From Bryobacterales bacterium (GTDB lineage Bacteria; Acidobacteriota; Terriglobia; Bryobacterales; Bryobacteraceae): a stretch of 64,000 bases of DNA. The position numbers were made by a program, and so were the translations under genes. The notes under the pieces are model-generated. The model searched no databases and had not been told where the DNA came from. It saw nothing but the letters and a program-made list of their open reading frames with translations. Location of the stretch: NCBI GenBank assembly GCA_020846745.1, contig JADLDI010000061.1, positions 1-64,000 on the forward strand, written 5' to 3'. This document shows positions 24,123 to 32,844 of the stretch, in pieces (position 1 is the first letter of the stretch; the number at the start of each line of letters is the position of its first letter).

Positions 24123-24679
24123 GGTCGACCTCTCATAGCCGCCATCAGCTTCTCTCTTAAGATTTGCCGCGCCCGCATCAGCCGCGTCCGTACCGTCCCT
24201 TCCGGGATACCCATCACCTCGGCAATCTGCTTCGATGAAAACTCTTCGAAGCTCGACAGCGCCAGCGGTTGCCGCAACTCCTCCGGTAGTCCGTCGATCA
24301 AGCGGTGCACCACCTGATTCGAGTTCGAGGCGATAGCCGCTTCTTCCGGGTCGCACCCTTCCCATTCCGCCTCATCTGCCACACCAGGGGCGGGCTTCCC
24401 CTTCCGATGGTCGACCGCGATCCGCCACGCTGTCCGTGCGAGAAATGCCCGTTCGTCCGCAATCTGTTCCCACCGCGGTGATCGGTACACCTTTAAGAAC
24501 GTCTCTTGCACAACATCCTCCGCATCCTGCACGCTGCGCAGCACCGAGTAGGCGACGCGAAACACGAATCGGGCGTGGCGGTTCACGATGCCGGCAAATC
24601 GTTCTTCGCGTATCCCTGCAGTGTCTTGGTTCGCCAATGCTGGCTCCTGGCACGCGATCTGTTCGGAGGCGCCGGCCAT
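24119..24679 (-). CDS. ECF RNA polymerase sigma factor
   Basis: The protein has 186 residues. Region 2 (FRVAYSVLRSVQDAEDVVQETFLKVY) and region 4 (LPEELRQPLALSSFEEFSSKQIAEVMGIPEGTVRTRLMRA) are both present with normal spacing. It should direct RNA polymerase to a small regulon. It is the first gene of a three-gene unit with the putative anti-sigma factor and the exported protein. Confidence 0.92.
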   Translation of the reverse strand: MAGASEQIACQEPALANQDTAGIREERFAGIVNRHARFVFRVAYSVLRSVQDAEDVVQETFLKVYRSPRWEQIADERAFLARTAWRIAVDHRKGKPAPGVADEAEWEGCDPEEAAIASNSNQVVHRLIDGLPEELRQPLALSSFEEFSSKQIAEVMGIPEGTVRTRLMRARQILREKLMAAMRGRP

Positions 24680-24778
24680 CTCGCAACCTGATCTTCACGA
24701 GCTAAGACCGGAAAGTCAACGCGGGCGTTCAATTATATTTACCGAAGTCCTGATGATGACCGAGAGGTGCGTGGTGGG

Positions 24779-24852
24779 GGAGTTCGTTTCGCAAAGTGTT
24801 GAAAACAGGACGGAGGTCGGCGGGGATGGATTCGGCGGTGAGGGATTGCAGA
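24779..24852 (-). pseudogene. Eroded remnant of the window-start repeat family
   Basis: Bases 24779-24843 match 142-206 with two mismatches over 65 bp. The match then resumes at TTGCAGAC after a deletion equivalent to about 65 bp between GTGAGG and CTGAGG, which removed the N-terminal part. The remaining minus-strand frame reads LTAESIPADLRPVFNTLRNE and then leaves the family sequence. Confidence 0.75.
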
Positions 24853-24872
24853 CGTTAACCCGAAACGGTCCC

Positions 24873-24878
24873 TATAAT
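24873..24878 (+). promoter_or_regulatory. -10 element before the ADP-ribosylglycohydrolase gene
   Basis: A consensus TATAAT lies 10 nt before the ATG at 24889, so the mRNA would be leaderless or have a leader of only a few nt. It sits just beyond the repeat-family remnant. No ribosome-binding site is present. Confidence 0.5.
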
Positions 24879-24888
24879 CGTGAATGAC

Positions 24889-26430
24889 ATGTTTCGGGTC
24901 CTTTTGCTCGCTTTCGTTCTCACGGGGGCCGCTGCGGCGCAAACGCGCCAGATCGCCGTGCCCGTCCTTCGCGACAAAATCGCCGGCGGTTGGGCCGGAC
25001 AGATGATCGGCGTCAGCTTTGGCGCGCCTACCGAGTTCCGCTTCCTCGAAAAGATCAACGAAGGCCCACTGCCTGAGTGGACGCTCAACAGCGTTCGCAA
25101 CTCGCTCAACCAGGACGACCTTTACGTCGACATGACCTTTGCCAAGGTCTTGGACGACAAAGGCCTGAACGCTACCACCGAAGATTTCGGCGCCATGTTC
25201 CGCGATGCCAAATACGCCCTGTGGCACGCCAATCTCGCCTCCCGGCGCGCCCTTAAGCGCGGTGTACCCGCCGCGAAGGCCGGCCTGCCCGAATACAATG
25301 CCCACGCCAACGACATCGATTTCCAGATCGAAGCGGACTTCGTCGGCCTCATGGCCCCTGGGCTGCCGCAAGCCTCCAACGACATCTGCTACCGCGCCGG
25401 CCGTGTCATGAACTATGGCGACGGCATCTACGGCGGCATGTTCGTTTCCGGCATGTACGCCGCTGCGTTCTTCGAATCGGACCCGGTCAAGATCGTCGAA
25501 GCGGGCCTCAAGACCATCCCGCCCAAGAGCCCCTACGCGATGACCATTGCCGACGTGCTCGCGTGGTCGCGCCAGTTCCCCGGCGACTGGCGCAAAGTCT
25601 GGCGCCTCACCGAAGACAAGTGGAACAAGCGTGAACCCTGCCCCAACGGCGCGCTGCACCCCTTCAACATCGACGCGCGCCTCAACGGAGCCTACATCGC
25701 CCTCGGCCTGCTCCACGGCAAAGGCGACTTTTGGCAGACCCTCGAAATCTCCACGCGCGCCGGCCAGGACTCCGACTGTAATCCCGCTTCGGCCTGCGGC
25801 ATTCTCGGCGTCGTCCTCGGGTATAACAAGATCCCCGACAAGTGGAAGGGCGGCATCCCCGCTATCTCGAAGGAGAAGTTCCGCTACACCGACTTTACTT
25901 TTGAAACCATCACGGACAGCACCCTCAAACGCGCCATCGCCCTGGTGGAGCAAACCGGCGGCAAACGCAACGGCGACACGCTCACCGTGAAACTGCAGCA
26001 GGCGAAACCCGCCAAGCTCGAGATTTGGGACGATTACGGTTCCCCGGTCGAACGCATCGCCACCACCGACGCGCGCTGGAAGTTCACCGGCGACTGGAAA
26101 TCAGGCAAAGGCGGCCGCGCCCAACCGGTCACACGCACCGCATCCGCGAAAGGGGCCGAAGCCACCATTCGCTTTGAGGGCGCCGGAGCCATGATCGTCG
26201 GCCCCTACCTGCCCACGGGCGGCAAGGCAGACGTTTACCTCGACGGGAAGCTAAACCGGACCGTCGACGTCTATCCCGACGAAGACGCGGGCAAAGGAGA
26301 CGAATCCGTCTGGCACGCCTTCCGCCTAAAGCCGGGCCCACACGAAATTCGCCTGGTCGTCAAAGGCGAACCCTACGGGGCTTCAAAGGGTACGGACATC
26401 GCGATTGAAGATCTGGTGGTGTTTCGGTAG
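24889..26430 (+). CDS. Exported ADP-ribosylglycohydrolase family protein with C-terminal beta domain
   Basis: The protein has 513 residues from the ATG at 24889 (an in-frame GTG at 24880 adds three). A signal peptide (MFRVLLLAFVLTGAAAAQ) is followed by the ADP-ribosylglycohydrolase fold: KIAGGWAGQMIGVSFGAPTE, the metal motif QDDLYVDMTF, DIDFQIEADF, and the second metal site GQDSDCNPASACG. Both acidic metal sites are intact. From about residue 370 a beta-sandwich resembling a carbohydrate- or ligand-binding module is attached. Because it is exported, it probably acts on an extracellular N-glycosidic substrate, perhaps a nucleoside, and not on ADP-ribosylated cytoplasmic proteins. Confidence 0.85.
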   Translation: MFRVLLLAFVLTGAAAAQTRQIAVPVLRDKIAGGWAGQMIGVSFGAPTEFRFLEKINEGPLPEWTLNSVRNSLNQDDLYVDMTFAKVLDDKGLNATTEDFGAMFRDAKYALWHANLASRRALKRGVPAAKAGLPEYNAHANDIDFQIEADFVGLMAPGLPQASNDICYRAGRVMNYGDGIYGGMFVSGMYAAAFFESDPVKIVEAGLKTIPPKSPYAMTIADVLAWSRQFPGDWRKVWRLTEDKWNKREPCPNGALHPFNIDARLNGAYIALGLLHGKGDFWQTLEISTRAGQDSDCNPASACGILGVVLGYNKIPDKWKGGIPAISKEKFRYTDFTFETITDSTLKRAIALVEQTGGKRNGDTLTVKLQQAKPAKLEIWDDYGSPVERIATTDARWKFTGDWKSGKGGRAQPVTRTASAKGAEATIRFEGAGAMIVGPYLPTGGKADVYLDGKLNRTVDVYPDEDAGKGDESVWHAFRLKPGPHEIRLVVKGEPYGASKGTDIAIEDLVVFR

Positions 26431-26473
26431 ATCCGCTGAAACTTGAGCGATAATCGAGGAGAGGCCGCTACCC

Positions 26474-26749
26474 ATGGACGCGAACGAAAACGCCACTAAA
26501 CAGGACGTGCAGGATCTTCGGCAAGACCTAAATGAAGTTCGCCTGGAACTGAAGCAGGATATGGACCGCGTAATCGAAACAATGCGGGACATCGAGACGC
26601 ACCTGCTGACCGAGTTTCACCGCTACTCGCGCGGACTGTAAGCCCGGATGCACACGCTCGAGTCCACCGACAACGACCTGAAGATCCGTCTCGCCACCCT
26701 CGAAGAACACGTCCTCGAACTCGAATCCCGGATTCGTCCGCCTCACTAA
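26474..26749 (+). pseudogene. Small coiled-coil gene interrupted by an in-frame TAA
   Basis: An ATG at 26474 follows GAGGAGAGG and encodes 55 residues (DVQDLRQDLNEVRLELKQDM ... FHRYSRGL), then TAA at 26639-26641. The same frame continues as ARMHTLESTDNDLKIRLATL and ends EHVLELESRI-RPPH with TAA at 26747-26749. Both halves are heptad-rich and read as one 91-residue coiled-coil protein of a type common in Acidobacteriota. A single base change appears to have created the stop. The 55-residue product may still be made. Confidence 0.65.
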
Positions 26750-27793
26750 TCAGCGCAACTCCTCCACGATCATTTCGAGCGCTTGCCGCGATGGCCTCAC
26801 CCGCTCAATGGGCAACGACGCCAGCGGCTCATCCACCATGTTCAGCCGCTGAATCATTGTGGGCGTATGCCGGTCCACATAGATGATGCCCGTCACCACC
26901 TCGCCCGGCTTCTGCGGACGGTGCAACAACTCAATGGCCGCCAACCGGTCAGTCGGATCGTATTCGCGTTCCAGTTTCTTCAGCACCAGCCGCGAGCCAT
27001 CGTGCATCTCCACCTCGCGGGCCGAGCCCTCTTCGTAATCCACCGTTATTTCTTCAAAGGAAGGGACAAAGTCGATATCATGCAACGGCTCTTCGTGGTC
27101 CTTCATGTATTCGTAGCTCTTGGTGGAACCTTCGTGGTCGTTGAACGTGGTGCAGGGCGACACCACATCGATCACAGCGAGCCCCTTGTGCGACAGCGCC
27201 GCCTTCAGGATCGCTTGCAACTGCTTCTTGTCTCCTGAGAACGACCGCGCCACGAACGTCGCGCCCAGCTCCAATCCGGCCAGACATACGTCGACCGGGG
27301 GCATCTCATTGATAACTCCCGTTTTCAACTTCGACCCGACATCCGCAGTGGCCGAAAACTGCCCCTTCGTCAGCCCGTAAACGCCATTGTTCTCGATGAC
27401 GTAGATCAGCGGAACGTTGCGCCGCAGCATGTGCATGAACTGCCCCAACCCGATCGACACCGTATCGCCATCCCCGGTTACCACCACGCCGATCAGCTTG
27501 TGATTCGCCGCCAGCGCTCCGGTCGCCAAAGCCGGCGCACGCCCGTGTACGCCGTTGAACCCGTGCGACAGTCCCAGGAAGTACGCCGGCGTCTTCGACG
27601 AGCAGCCGATGCCCGAGATCTTGGCCACCTGCCATGGCTGGACGCCCATTTCCCAGAACACCTCCACCAGCCGCTCGGTGATCGCATTGTGGCCGCATCC
27701 GGCACACAGTGTGGTCTTCCCGCCGCGATAGTTCAGGACGTCCAGGCCAATGCGGTTTGTCTTCTTCGAAGCAGGCGCCGCTGGTGCGCTCAT
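26750..27793 (-). CDS. korB: 2-oxoacid:ferredoxin oxidoreductase beta subunit
   Basis: The protein has 347 residues. It carries thiamine pyrophosphate and forms part of the enzyme that oxidises 2-oxoglutarate (or another 2-oxoacid) to the acyl-CoA and reduces ferredoxin. Motifs: cluster-ligand CAGCGHNAITE, GIGCSSKTPAYF, HGRAPALATG, and the TPP motif VVTGDGDTVSIG ending in VIENNGVYGLTKGQ. The start overlaps the alpha-subunit stop as ATGA. The length and N-terminus fit KorB. Confidence 0.92.
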   Translation of the reverse strand: MSAPAAPASKKTNRIGLDVLNYRGGKTTLCAGCGHNAITERLVEVFWEMGVQPWQVAKISGIGCSSKTPAYFLGLSHGFNGVHGRAPALATGALAANHKLIGVVVTGDGDTVSIGLGQFMHMLRRNVPLIYVIENNGVYGLTKGQFSATADVGSKLKTGVINEMPPVDVCLAGLELGATFVARSFSGDKKQLQAILKAALSHKGLAVIDVVSPCTTFNDHEGSTKSYEYMKDHEEPLHDIDFVPSFEEITVDYEEGSAREVEMHDGSRLVLKKLEREYDPTDRLAAIELLHRPQKPGEVVTGIIYVDRHTPTMIQRLNMVDEPLASLPIERVRPSRQALEMIVEELR

Positions 27794-29667
27794 AACCCCT
27801 CCTGGCGAACGATTTCAGCCGTGACACTACGCGCATCGATCGGCAGCCCCGAATAATGCAGCACACTTCGCAGCTTGCGTATCCGGTCGGCCGTCATCTC
27901 CATTCGCATCAGCATCAACAACTGCGAGTCGCGATTCTGCTCCACCACGTACACCCGTTGGTGCTCGTCGATGAACTCCTCCAACTCGGTGGTGAACGGA
28001 TAGGCCTTCAACCGCAGATAGCTCACGGGCATGTTGAACTCGTCACGCAATTGGTCGCACGACTCTTCGCACGCATACCGCGAGGTTCCGCAACACACAA
28101 TCCCGATCCGCGCGCCTTCCCGGGTTGTAATCTCCGGCCGCGGCACCGCGGTGCGCATGGATTCGAATTTGCGCGACAGCCGTCGCATGTTGTTCATGTA
28201 GTCGTCTTCGCGCTCGCTGTACTGCGCCTTTTCGTTATGTCCGCTGCCGCGCGCAAACCACGCCGCGGCGGGATGATTTGTCCCCGGCACGGTGCGATAT
28301 CCGACACCGTCTCCATCCACGTCCTTGTATCGCGCGAAGCTGCCCAGCCGGTCGAGGTCCTCTTTCGACAACACCTTGCCGCGATCGATTGGACCTTCCG
28401 GATACGGGAACGGCTCTGACATCCAGTTGTTCATCCCCAGATCGAGATCCGTATTCATGAACACCGGCGTCTGAAACCGTTCCGCCAAATCGAACCCAAT
28501 GCCGGGCATCGTGAAGCATTCCTCGGGCGACGACGGAAACAGCACCGGATGTTTGGTATCGCCGTGCGACAGGATGGCGTTCTTCAGAATGTCGCCCTGG
28601 GCGGTTCGTGTCGGAAGTCCAGTGGACGGCCCTACGCGTTGCACATCGATGATCAACACCGGAATCTCAACGTAATAGGCCAATCCGACAAATTCCGACA
28701 TGAGCGAGATACCGGGGCCGGACGTGCACGTCATGGATCGAGCGCCGGCCCAGCCTGCGCCGATCGCCATCCCCACCGCGGCCAGTTCATCCTCCGCTTG
28801 GATCACGGCATAGGTCGCGCGGCCTGTCTCCTTGTCGACTCGCAGCCGGTTCAAATAGCCGATCATCGCCTCGGCCAGCGAAGACGACGGCGTAATGGGA
28901 TACCACGTCAGCACGGTGCATCCGGCGAATACGCAACCGAGCGCCGCCGCCGCATTGCCGTCGACGATGAGCTTGCCCTGCGTCTGGTTCATCCGCTCCA
29001 CGCGATAGGGATCGGTCTTCGGCAGGTTCTCCGACGCATACTTGAACCCCGCCTGCACCGCGCCCCAGTTCAATTCCGCCGCCTTTTGCTTCCGCGCGCC
29101 GAACTGCTTGAACAGCGCCTTTCGCATCTCCTCCAAATCGATTCCCAGGAAGAACGCCATCATGCCCGGGTAGAGCATATTCTTCACGAGCTTCCGCAGC
29201 TTCGCCTCCGGGCATACGGGACCGACCAGCTTGTCGAACGGCGGCGCGTAAAAGTGCAGGTCGGACCGGAGATCCTTCAGCTTCAGCGGTTCGTCGTACA
29301 GCACCGCCGCGCCGGGCTCCAGCTTCAGCACATCTTCGCGCGCCGTCTCCGGATTCATCGCCACCAGAAAGTCGACTTCCTTCTTCCGGCCGATGTAGCC
29401 GTTTTTGTTGGCGCGAATGGTGAACCACGTCGGTAATCCGGCAATGTTTGAAGGAAACATGTTCTTGCCCGATACCGGAATGCCCATCTGAAAGATGGAG
29501 CGCATCAAGACGTTATTGGCCGTCTGGCTGCCGGAACCATTGACCGTCGCGATTTGAATGCTGAAGTTGTTGATAGTGCGCGCAAGACGTGTCGGCTCTT
29601 CGAAATGCAAGTCCGTCGACGCATCTGCGCGAGGACTGACTGCTGACGTTGCCGCCGATATAGCCAT
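27790..29667 (-). CDS. korA: 2-oxoacid:ferredoxin oxidoreductase fused gamma-alpha subunit
   Basis: The protein has 625 residues from the ATG at 29667, preceded by GAGGAC; an in-frame ATG at 29691 is less likely. Residues about 30-200 are the gamma domain (FSIQIATVNGSGSQTANNVL, SNIAGLPTWFTIRANKNGY). Residues 220-620 are the alpha (pyrimidine-binding) domain with CVFAGCTVLTWYPITPSSSL and CTSGPGISLMSEFVGLA. The gamma-alpha fusion is typical of aerobic or facultative KorAB. It should replace or supplement 2-oxoglutarate dehydrogenase in the TCA cycle, with ferredoxin as acceptor. Confidence 0.92.
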   Translation of the reverse strand: MAISAATSAVSPRADASTDLHFEEPTRLARTINNFSIQIATVNGSGSQTANNVLMRSIFQMGIPVSGKNMFPSNIAGLPTWFTIRANKNGYIGRKKEVDFLVAMNPETAREDVLKLEPGAAVLYDEPLKLKDLRSDLHFYAPPFDKLVGPVCPEAKLRKLVKNMLYPGMMAFFLGIDLEEMRKALFKQFGARKQKAAELNWGAVQAGFKYASENLPKTDPYRVERMNQTQGKLIVDGNAAAALGCVFAGCTVLTWYPITPSSSLAEAMIGYLNRLRVDKETGRATYAVIQAEDELAAVGMAIGAGWAGARSMTCTSGPGISLMSEFVGLAYYVEIPVLIIDVQRVGPSTGLPTRTAQGDILKNAILSHGDTKHPVLFPSSPEECFTMPGIGFDLAERFQTPVFMNTDLDLGMNNWMSEPFPYPEGPIDRGKVLSKEDLDRLGSFARYKDVDGDGVGYRTVPGTNHPAAAWFARGSGHNEKAQYSEREDDYMNNMRRLSRKFESMRTAVPRPEITTREGARIGIVCCGTSRYACEESCDQLRDEFNMPVSYLRLKAYPFTTELEEFIDEHQRVYVVEQNRDSQLLMLMRMEMTADRIRKLRSVLHYSGLPIDARSVTAEIVRQEGL

Positions 29668-29805
29668 GGTTGCGTCCTCGCATCCCCCCAAGTTGGGTGG
29701 TGCTTGGGAGTATACGCAAACTGAACGCCGAAGAAAAGGGGTAGCGAAAAGCGGTTTGGCGCCTCGTCCCGGAAACGGGCGAAACGGTCAAACAGACTCC
29801 AATGT

Positions 29806-31953
29806 CTAGAGCGCGGCGCGACTCAGATTATGCTGCACCGCCGCATGCAGCCGCTCGGCCGAAATCGGCTTGGTGAGATAGTCGGTCATTCCGGCGTCGA
29901 GGCACCGTTGGCGGTCTTCCGTCATCGCGTTCGCCGTCATGGCCACAATCGGGACCGTCCGGCCTTTCTCCTCGCGCCGGATCGCAGTGGCGGCTTCGTA
30001 GCCGTCCATCTCGGGCATCTGGCAATCCATCAGAATCAGATCGTAGGTGCTACGCGCGGCCGCCACCACCGCCTCGATACCGTTTTCGGCAAGATCGACC
30101 TGATGGCCCATCTTGCGGAGCAGCCGCAGCGTCACCTTCTGATTCACCAGGTTGTCTTCGACCAGCAGAATGCGGCCCGCGGCGTGCGCCCGCGGAATTT
30201 TGGCCTCAACCGCGCTCGGGACCGTCAGCACTTGCTTTGAAACCGGCAGCGGTAACACAAACTCGAACCGGCTACCCTGTCCCTCTTCACTCGTCAATTC
30301 CAGCTCTCCGCCCATCGCTCCCACCAGTTCGCGGCAAATTGTCAATCCCAGGCCGGTCCCGCCGTACCTTCGCGTGGTCGAGCTGTCGGCCTGCGTGAAC
30401 GGATCGAAGATGGCTTTCCGCGCATTCGGGGCGATCCCAATCCCCGTATCCTCCACCCTGAATCGCAACCGAGCCAGCCCTTCCCGCATCTCGACGGCGG
30501 TGACGCCCACCGTGACGCTGCCTTGCCGTGTGAACTTCACCGCATTGGAGAGCAGGTTGAGCAGCACCTGCTTCAGGCGCTGCGCGTCTCCGTCCACCGC
30601 GGCCGGCAGGCCGGCCGTCTCCTTCCTCAGTTCCAGCCCTTTCTGTGTTGCCATCGGCGCCATGAGCCGCGCAACCTCGCTAACGAGTTGATCCACGGCA
30701 AACGGCGCACATTCCAGCACCAGTTTGCCGGCCTCAATTTTCGACAGGTCCAAGATGTCGCTCACCAGCCGCAGCAGCGTATCGTTACAACTTTGGATCG
30801 TCTCGAGGTGCTCGCGTTGCTCTTCATTCACCGCCGAGTCGAGGAGCAGGCTTACGCTGGCCGTCATTCCGTTCATCGGCGTCCTGATCTCGTGACTCAT
30901 GTTGGCGAGAAAATCGCTTTTGGCACGCATGGCCCGCTCGAGCCGGGCCATCATGTCCTTCTCGCGAGTCACGTCAATCGACACACCCACCAGCCGTTTG
31001 GGTTGCTCGCCTTCCCATTCCACCCGGCCCTCACAGCGCAGCCAGCGTTCCGACCCGTTCCGCGGGAGCACGCGGAATTCCTCTTCGAAGGCGCATTGTT
31101 CCGGTTGCCTCCACTTCCGCTCCCGGTCGACGCGAGCCCAATCGTCGGGGTGAATCAGCCTGCTTACTTCCTCCCATTCCAGCCGCATCGCCGACCGCGC
31201 GAATCCCAACTGCACGGCCAGCCCTTCGGAGAGAACCAGGCTCTTGGTCCCTACGTCCAGCTCCCACGTTCCCAACGACGCCGCTTTCTCCGCCAGCTTC
31301 ACACGGTCTTCGTTCTCGCGGACCCGGTCCGCCGCCCGCCGCGTCTGGATGGCCATCCCGGCCAGGTGGGCCCCGACTTCCACAACCCGCAAATCCTGAT
31401 CCCGCGGTGTTGCCGGCCGGTGGTGGTACATGGCAAACGTGCCAAGCACGCGATTGTTCACGTCGCGAATCGGCACGCTCCAGCACGAGCGCAGGCCGAA
31501 ACTCATGATGAAATCCCTTACCCCGGCAAACTTCTCGTCTGTCGCGATATCCGTCACCACTACCGTCTCGTTCCTGTAAGCCGCCGCGCCGCACGCTCCG
31601 ACGTTCGGCCCGATCGGCAACCGGTCGACCGCCTTTGTGTACTCGTCCGGCAAGCTGCCCCCGGAACCCGTCATTAACTGCTGCCGCTCCTCATCGAGCA
31701 GCAGCACCGTGCACCGGCAGTCCCGCACGATATCCTCAATTGCGGTTGTGAGCGAGTCCAGCGCCTCCCGCAGCAGCGCCCCGCGGCTCATCATATCCGC
31801 GATGCGCCGCCCTTCCTGCATCATGCGCGCCGTTTGCCGTACCTGCGCCTGCTCCGCCTTGGCCGTCAGCGCCCAGTGGCGCGCCTGTCTCCAGGCCGCG
31901 ACCGCCAGCAGCCCCGACGCTATTGAGATCCCGTAACTGACTTCATTCCACAC
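29806..31953 (-). CDS. Hybrid sensor histidine kinase/response regulator
   Basis: The protein has 715 residues. An N-terminal hydrophobic segment (ISIASGLLAVAAW) is followed by a GAF domain (about 50-200, with CRCTVLLLDEERQQL and VGACGAAAYRNETVVVTDIA), a PAS-PAC region (about 215-330), HisKA with the phospho-accepting His in FLANMSHEIRTPMNGM, and the ATPase domain with an N-box (LLNLLSNAVKFT) and G-boxes (VEDTGIGI, YGGTGLGL). A C-terminal receiver domain (about 590-710) has the phospho-acceptor Asp in LILMDCQMPEMDG. No separate output regulator is adjacent, so the receiver may pass phosphate to a distant phosphotransfer protein. Confidence 0.92.
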   Translation of the reverse strand: MWNEVSYGISIASGLLAVAAWRQARHWALTAKAEQAQVRQTARMMQEGRRIADMMSRGALLREALDSLTTAIEDIVRDCRCTVLLLDEERQQLMTGSGGSLPDEYTKAVDRLPIGPNVGACGAAAYRNETVVVTDIATDEKFAGVRDFIMSFGLRSCWSVPIRDVNNRVLGTFAMYHHRPATPRDQDLRVVEVGAHLAGMAIQTRRAADRVRENEDRVKLAEKAASLGTWELDVGTKSLVLSEGLAVQLGFARSAMRLEWEEVSRLIHPDDWARVDRERKWRQPEQCAFEEEFRVLPRNGSERWLRCEGRVEWEGEQPKRLVGVSIDVTREKDMMARLERAMRAKSDFLANMSHEIRTPMNGMTASVSLLLDSAVNEEQREHLETIQSCNDTLLRLVSDILDLSKIEAGKLVLECAPFAVDQLVSEVARLMAPMATQKGLELRKETAGLPAAVDGDAQRLKQVLLNLLSNAVKFTRQGSVTVGVTAVEMREGLARLRFRVEDTGIGIAPNARKAIFDPFTQADSSTTRRYGGTGLGLTICRELVGAMGGELELTSEEGQGSRFEFVLPLPVSKQVLTVPSAVEAKIPRAHAAGRILLVEDNLVNQKVTLRLLRKMGHQVDLAENGIEAVVAAARSTYDLILMDCQMPEMDGYEAATAIRREEKGRTVPIVAMTANAMTEDRQRCLDAGMTDYLTKPISAERLHAAVQHNLSRAAL

Positions 31954-32142
31954 ACTAGCGCTTCCCTTACCCTATCGGACATTACCTCGGAACTATTCGG
32001 GTTAATCTGCTTTGCCGTCTCGACCTCTATCATTCCACCAACTTTTGCGTTCGCAAAATAAACGCAGAAATTCCTGCCCTCCTCCCCACTACTTCATTGA
32101 AGCGGTATCACAATTCGTCCACAACCGCTTCACATCGGACAT

Positions 32143-32844
32143 ATGTTCAGGATCCGTTTGGTCGTGGGGTGGTTCCTGCTACTGGCTACACCCTTCACGG
32201 TCCTCGCCGAGACCGTGCTCATTCAGCTTCAAATCATCGAAGGCGAAGGAGCCATTCACACCGCGGGTACTAAGGCTTCTCGCCCGATCACCGTTCAAGT
32301 GACCGATGAAACCGGTAAACCCGTTGAAGGTGCTGGGGTTACGTTCCGACTTCCCGAAGAGAGCGCCACCGGCTTCTTCGACACGGGCCTCCGTTCCGAC
32401 GTGCAAATCACCGGGCGCGATGGCCGCGCCACCGTGTGGAGCATCGTTTGGGGCAAGGCGCCCGGCCCGGTTAAGATTCGCGTGACCGCCTCAAAAGACG
32501 TGGCCCGCGCCGGGACAATCGTCTCGCAATATCTCAATGAGCCCTCAGGGGTTTCGCCCACTGTCGCGTCAACGCCGGCGCCCGATTCCACACGAACTGT
32601 CGCCACCGGCATTCGGCCGGCCGTTCCAGTCATCGACCCCGCGCCCAAGCCGGTGGCCGCCGGCAAACGCCGCACCAACACCCGTTGGCTCCTGGTTGGT
32701 GTCGCCGCCGGGGGCGCCGTCGCCGCTGCCGTGCTTGCCGGAAAAGGCGGAGCGGTTGCGTCCAGCGCCTCGGGTGGCTCCAATGTACCGCCCATTCCCA
32801 CCATCAGCATCGGTTCCCCCACTATTTCTGTCGGAAAGCCATGA
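32143..32844 (+). CDS. Exported Ig-like (Big_1-type) protein with C-terminal membrane-like segment
   Basis: The protein has 233 residues. A signal peptide (RLVVGWFLLLATPFTVLAE) is followed by a bacterial Ig-like domain (ITVQVTDETGKPVEGAGVTF, GRDGRATVWSI) as in intimin-type repeats. A Pro/Ala-rich linker leads to a hydrophobic segment (RWLLVGVAAGGAVAAAVLAG) and a Gly/Ser/Pro tail. It is the first of three genes joined by ATGA overlaps, so a surface or periplasmic complex is plausible. The function is unknown. Confidence 0.65.
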   Translation: MFRIRLVVGWFLLLATPFTVLAETVLIQLQIIEGEGAIHTAGTKASRPITVQVTDETGKPVEGAGVTFRLPEESATGFFDTGLRSDVQITGRDGRATVWSIVWGKAPGPVKIRVTASKDVARAGTIVSQYLNEPSGVSPTVASTPAPDSTRTVATGIRPAVPVIDPAPKPVAAGKRRTNTRWLLVGVAAGGAVAAAVLAGKGGAVASSASGGSNVPPIPTISIGSPTISVGKP

